Position numbers and translations under genes: made by a program
Part shown: positions 13,863-16,515 of the stretch, piece after piece
How positions within the stretch are numbered: position 1 is the first letter of the stretch
Layout of the letters: each line of letters opens with the position of its first letter
Source: Chryseobacterium gleum
GTDB lineage: Bacteria; Bacteroidota; Bacteroidia; Flavobacteriales_D; Crocinitomicaceae
DNA length: 16,515 nucleotides
Assembly: GCA_943326315.2 (NCBI GenBank)
Contig: CALPSU020000019.1
Location: forward strand, 1 to 16,515
Reading direction: 5' to 3'
Notes under the pieces: generated by a model
Databases searched by the model: none
Seen by the model: only the letters and a program-made list of their open reading frames with translations
Told to the model about the DNA's origin: nothing

Positions 13863-14339
13863 ATGAATGAGCCATTATTATTGAAAGTTGGACGGGCATT
13901 GGATAATGATGTAGTTTTGAATATTCCTTTTATTTCTGATAATCATTTGGAATTATTTAAAGATGTAGAAGGAAACGTATTTATGACGGATTTAAATTCT
14001 TCAAATGGAACATTTGTAAATGGAAAACGGCTGATTGGATTTATAATGTTAAAACCAAAAGATGAAGTTTTTTTAGGGAGTGGCTTTAGGTTGCAATGGG
14101 AACAAATGTTGGAAAGCTCTAAGTTTTCAAATGAAAAGAAAATTGAAAAAAACGCTGTACCTAAAAAAGATGCTGTAAAATATGAGGATGCTTATGAAGT
14201 TCCTCGTCAAAGAATTCAAGAAACTAAGCAAAAAGAAGAAGCTGTAAAAGTTGTTTCTCCTGAAAAAGAAAATAAAGAATTAATTATTATTTATGGTTTA
14301 ATTTTATTGATTATCCTTTTTTGGTTTCTTTTTTCATAG
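13863..14339 (+). CDS. FHA-domain protein with C-terminal membrane anchor
   Basis: The 158-residue protein starts almost directly with a forkhead-associated domain (about 5-80): VGRALDNDVVL with the conserved Gly10-Arg11, ISDNHLEL with Ser25 and His28, DLNSSNGTFVNGKRL (43-57), and LKPKDEVFLGSGF. FHA domains bind phosphothreonine peptides, and all of the usual contact residues are present, so binding is likely. A charged Lys/Glu-rich linker (about 85-138) leads to one hydrophobic segment (139-157) at the very end, so the protein is tail-anchored with the FHA domain in the cytoplasm. No Ser/Thr kinase or phosphatase gene is in the window, so the partner is unknown. The gene has a clear promoter of its own, no Shine-Dalgarno, and ends 3 bp before the stop of the converging gene. 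Confidence 0.88.
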   Translation: MNEPLLLKVGRALDNDVVLNIPFISDNHLELFKDVEGNVFMTDLNSSNGTFVNGKRLIGFIMLKPKDEVFLGSGFRLQWEQMLESSKFSNEKKIEKNAVPKKDAVKYEDAYEVPRQRIQETKQKEEAVKVVSPEKENKELIIIYGLILLIILFWFLFS

Positions 14340-14342
14340 AAT

Positions 14343-14897
14343 TTACTTTATTTTTTTGATTGTAGTAGTAACGAAGTTTTGAAACCTTTGTGGGGTAAAT
14401 TCTTTTAAACATGTAATATGTTGTTTTACAAAATAATCGTCAACAACATATAAAAGACAAAACACTTGATACCCATAAGGGTCCATCATTTTGGAATATT
14501 CATCCCCTCCTTTATAAACGTAAAAAGCATCGGAACCTTCAGTTGATATTCCATGAAGTTTAATTTTTTCGGAATATTCAGAATTTAATCCTAAGTATTT
14601 TTTATGGAATTTAAGAGCTTCTTTTTTTGATTCAAACTTCAATCGAATATCGTAAAATTGCTTTATGTCTTTAATCGTATCTTCTTTATCAACCCATAAA
14701 TGTCTCCAGCTAGCATTGTTTGCAAGTTTCATGTTTTTAATAGTAGCGGTGTCTAAAAAAACGGAATTTTTAATATAAGCTCCATTTATTTTTATAATGT
14801 CCATCATTTCGCTTTCTTCAGCAGAAAACTGACAAAAAAGAGTTGCTGATAATAATAAACTAGTTGTAAGTAGTATGAAAGATCTTATTTGTCTCAT
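14343..14897 (-). CDS. Exported protein of unknown function
   Basis: I do not recognise a family. The 184-residue product has a signal peptide (about 1-23: MRQIRSF, then ILLTTSLLLSATLFCQ). Cys22 follows TLF, which is a poor lipobox, so secretion to the periplasm is more likely than lipidation. The mature part is mixed alpha/beta without obvious catalytic motifs. Notable pieces are WRHLWVDKEDTIKDI, FESKKEALKFHKKY and DPYGYQVFCLLYVVDDYFVK. The segment EALKFHKKYLGLNSEYSEKI resembles the ESxxeAxxFHkk pattern of small secreted Bacteroidota proteins without known function. An exact -7 element (TATTTTTG, minus strand 14921-14928) lies 23 nt upstream of the ATG. It is divergent from gyrB and convergent with the FHA gene. 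Confidence 0.65.
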   Translation of the reverse strand: MRQIRSFILLTTSLLLSATLFCQFSAEESEMMDIIKINGAYIKNSVFLDTATIKNMKLANNASWRHLWVDKEDTIKDIKQFYDIRLKFESKKEALKFHKKYLGLNSEYSEKIKLHGISTEGSDAFYVYKGGDEYSKMMDPYGYQVFCLLYVVDDYFVKQHITCLKEFTPQRFQNFVTTTIKKIK

Positions 14898-14920
14898 TTA
14901 TATTATTAATTATGATTAGA

Positions 14921-14928
14921 CAAAAATA
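14921..14928 (-). promoter_or_regulatory. -7 promoter element of the exported-protein gene
   Basis: TATTTTTG on the minus strand matches TAnnTTTG exactly, 23 nt before the ATG at 14897. No -33 TTG was found at 19-21 bp. Confidence 0.4.
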
Positions 14929-15077
14929 TTGTTATTTGAGAAGATTAAAATTACTAAATGATAAAGTTTTCATTATTGAATTCTGAATTTCTTTTTTAAG
15001 TTTAAAATGGTTGATAGGATGTTGATAAATTGCCTTTTGTTTTGATGTTTTAACTATGAAATCCACCATACATTGTC

Positions 15078-15085
15078 TATTTTTG
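15078..15085 (+). promoter_or_regulatory. -7 promoter element of gyrB
   Basis: TATTTTTG matches TAnnTTTG exactly and is followed by CGAG, 41 nt before the gyrB ATG. The -33 box is not evident. The leader between them holds a strong Shine-Dalgarno. Confidence 0.45.
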
Positions 15086-15113
15086 CGAGTTCAACGATTA
15101 ATATTTTTTCCAA

Positions 15114-15119
15114 AAGGAG
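15114..15119 (+). promoter_or_regulatory. Strong Shine-Dalgarno of gyrB
   Basis: AAGGAG at 15114-15119 ends 7 nt before ATG 15127, which fixes that start. It is the strongest Shine-Dalgarno motif in the window. Confidence 0.7.
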
Positions 15120-15126
15120 ACATTAT

Positions 15127-16515
15127 ATGAGTGAAGAATTAAAGAATCAAGATTATTCAGCGGATAATATCCAAATCCTAGAAGGTTTAGAAGCAGTTCG
15201 TAAGCGTCCAGCGATGTATATCGGAGATGTTGGCTTAAAAGGTTTACATCATTTGGTATATGAAGTTGTAGATAACTCCATCGATGAGGCAATGGGAGGT
15301 CATTGTGATACAATTGATGTTTTTATTAATGAAGACGAATCAATTACAGTAAAAGATAATGGACGTGGTATTCCTACAGGAATGCATACGAAAGAAAAGA
15401 AGTCCTCTCTAGAAATAGTAATGACGGTACTTCATGCTGGTGGTAAATTTGACAAAGATACGTATAAGGTATCTGGAGGTTTACACGGTGTTGGTGTTTC
15501 ATGTGTAAATGCACTTTCAATTCATTTATCTGCAATTGTTCATAGAGAAGGCAAAATTTTCCAACAAGAATATAGTATTGGTAAACCATTATATGACGTG
15601 AAAGAAATCGGTGTTTCTGATTTAACAGGAACACACGTAACTTTTAAGCCTGATGCTACTATTTTTGATGATACAATTTACAATTATGACACTTTAGCTG
15701 CTCGTATGCGTGAATTAGCGTTCTTGAATAAGGGAATTCATATTTCTTTAACTGACTTAAGAAATATAGATGATAATGGTAAAGCCATGACAACTATGTT
15801 TCATTCAGAAGGTGGTTTAAGAGAATTTGCTCAATACTTAGATAGAAACAGAGAAGCTATTATTTCAGATGTTATTTATTTCGAGGGAGAGAGAGATGGT
15901 ATTCCGGTTGAAGTTGCTTTAACTTACAACAATTCATATACTGAAAATATTCACGCTTATGTGAATAATATTAATACTCATGAAGGTGGTACGCATCTTT
16001 CTGGATTTAGACGTGGTTTAACGAGTACGTTGAAAAAATACGCGACGGATTCTGGGATGTTGGCAAGAGAAAAAATTGAAATTGATGGGGATGATTTCCG
16101 TGAGGGATTAACTGCTGTTGTTTCTGTAAAAGTTGCCGAGCCACAATTTGAAGGTCAAACAAAAACAAAATTAGGAAATAGAGAAGTTACTGCTCCTGTA
16201 AGTCAGGCGGTTTCTGAAATGTTGACAATATATTTAGAAGAACACCCAGCTGAAGCTCGTTTAATCGTAGAAAAAGTTATACTTGCTGCTCGTGCTCGTC
16301 ATGCAGCTCGTAAGGCTCGTGAAATGGTTCAACGTAAAAACGTTTTGACTGGTTCAGGTTTACCTGGTAAATTAGCAGATTGTTCGGAAAAAGATCCTGC
16401 TTTATGTGAGATTTATTTTGTCGAAGGGGATTCGGCGGGAGGAACTGCTAAACAAGGTAGAGATAGACATTTTCAAGCAATTATGCCTTTACGTGGTAAA
16501 ATCTTGAATGTTGAA
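15127..16515 (+). CDS. gyrB: DNA gyrase subunit B (5' part, cut by window end)
   Basis: The first 463 codons are present and open to the last base; the stop lies outside the window. GyrB is the ATPase subunit of DNA gyrase, which introduces negative supercoils with GyrA. The GHKL ATPase domain shows YEVVDNSIDEAMGG (Glu46 catalytic, Asn50 for Mg), DNGRGIP (77-83) and GGLHGVGV (117-124). The transducer domain carries INTHEGGTHLSGFR and the QTK motif in FEGQTKTKLGN. The Toprim domain begins with FVEGDSAGGTAKQG (Glu433 near 16423) and PLRGKILNVE at the end. SGLPGKLADCS and the Toprim spacing fit GyrB better than ParE. The gene is divergent from the exported-protein gene, with a 229-bp intergenic region. 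It has an exact -7 element and a clear Shine-Dalgarno (AAGGAG, 7 nt spacing), which settles the start. Confidence 0.97.
   Translation, partial: MSEELKNQDYSADNIQILEGLEAVRKRPAMYIGDVGLKGLHHLVYEVVDNSIDEAMGGHCDTIDVFINEDESITVKDNGRGIPTGMHTKEKKSSLEIVMTVLHAGGKFDKDTYKVSGGLHGVGVSCVNALSIHLSAIVHREGKIFQQEYSIGKPLYDVKEIGVSDLTGTHVTFKPDATIFDDTIYNYDTLAARMRELAFLNKGIHISLTDLRNIDDNGKAMTTMFHSEGGLREFAQYLDRNREAIISDVIYFEGERDGIPVEVALTYNNSYTENIHAYVNNINTHEGGTHLSGFRRGLTSTLKKYATDSGMLAREKIEIDGDDFREGLTAVVSVKVAEPQFEGQTKTKLGNREVTAPVSQAVSEMLTIYLEEHPAEARLIVEKVILAARARHAARKAREMVQRKNVLTGSGLPGKLADCSEKDPALCEIYFVEGDSAGGTAKQGRDRHFQAIMPLRGKILNVE

Noticed and set aside
15098..15634. Minus-strand open frames opposite gyrB
   Set aside because: The plus-strand reading is an unambiguous GyrB N-terminal region; the opposite frames are shadows.
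1..16515. CRISPR arrays, tRNA or rRNA genes, insertion sequences, phage genes
   Set aside because: Looked for across both strands; no direct-repeat arrays, cloverleaf-like blocks, transposase or integrase motifs were found.

Overview
The window is A+T-rich chromosomal DNA of a Bacteroidota bacterium, most likely from the Flavobacteriia/Flavobacteriales (for example Crocinitomicaceae-like; the family is a guess). The evidence is an outer-membrane OmpA/beta-propeller protein with the domain order of the type IX secretion component PorE, a RecQ with the extra C-terminal helix-turn-helix domain common in this phylum, exact TAnnTTTG -7 promoter elements just upstream of several genes, and start codons that mostly lack Shine-Dalgarno sequences. 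No phage, transposase, CRISPR, tRNA or rRNA was seen. Sixteen protein genes fill nearly all of the window, and no gene-free stretch exceeds about 230 bp.

Left part (1-5420): a PorE-like OmpA-family gene is followed 16 bp later by a polytopic GT-C-like membrane protein gene. A membrane-anchored GH25 muramidase gene converges on it, and the two stop codons share one TTAA. Upstream of the muramidase on the minus strand is rplS (ribosomal protein L19), with a strong intrinsic terminator between them.

Centre (5420-9680): divergent from rplS is a three-gene set: a RimB-type retropepsin-like protease, RimK (ATP-grasp glutamate ligase that modifies ribosomal protein S6 in E. coli) and an AstE/aspartoacylase-family zinc deacylase. 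The last two are only 2 nt apart. This ligase/protease/deacylase set looks like a write-and-erase peptide-modification system and is the most interesting part of the window. panB (pantothenate synthesis) and an RluA-family pseudouridine synthase follow, separated by a 32-bp near-perfect palindrome.

Right part (9618-16515): the pseudouridine synthase and recQ converge on a 27-bp perfect inverted repeat whose arms contain both stop codons. Then come, on the minus strand, yceI, a 70-codon gene with a Cys-x-x-Cys tail, and a secreted WG-repeat-like protein. A plus-strand tail-anchored FHA protein, a minus-strand unknown exported protein, and the first 463 codons of gyrB (cut by the window end) complete the window. 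Intrinsic terminators follow rplS, yceI and the 70-codon gene, so most of these genes appear to be transcribed singly.

Only the rimB-like gene and gyrB carry clear Shine-Dalgarno motifs. That is notable because flavobacterial ribosomes hide their anti-SD with the help of S6, the known RimK target.
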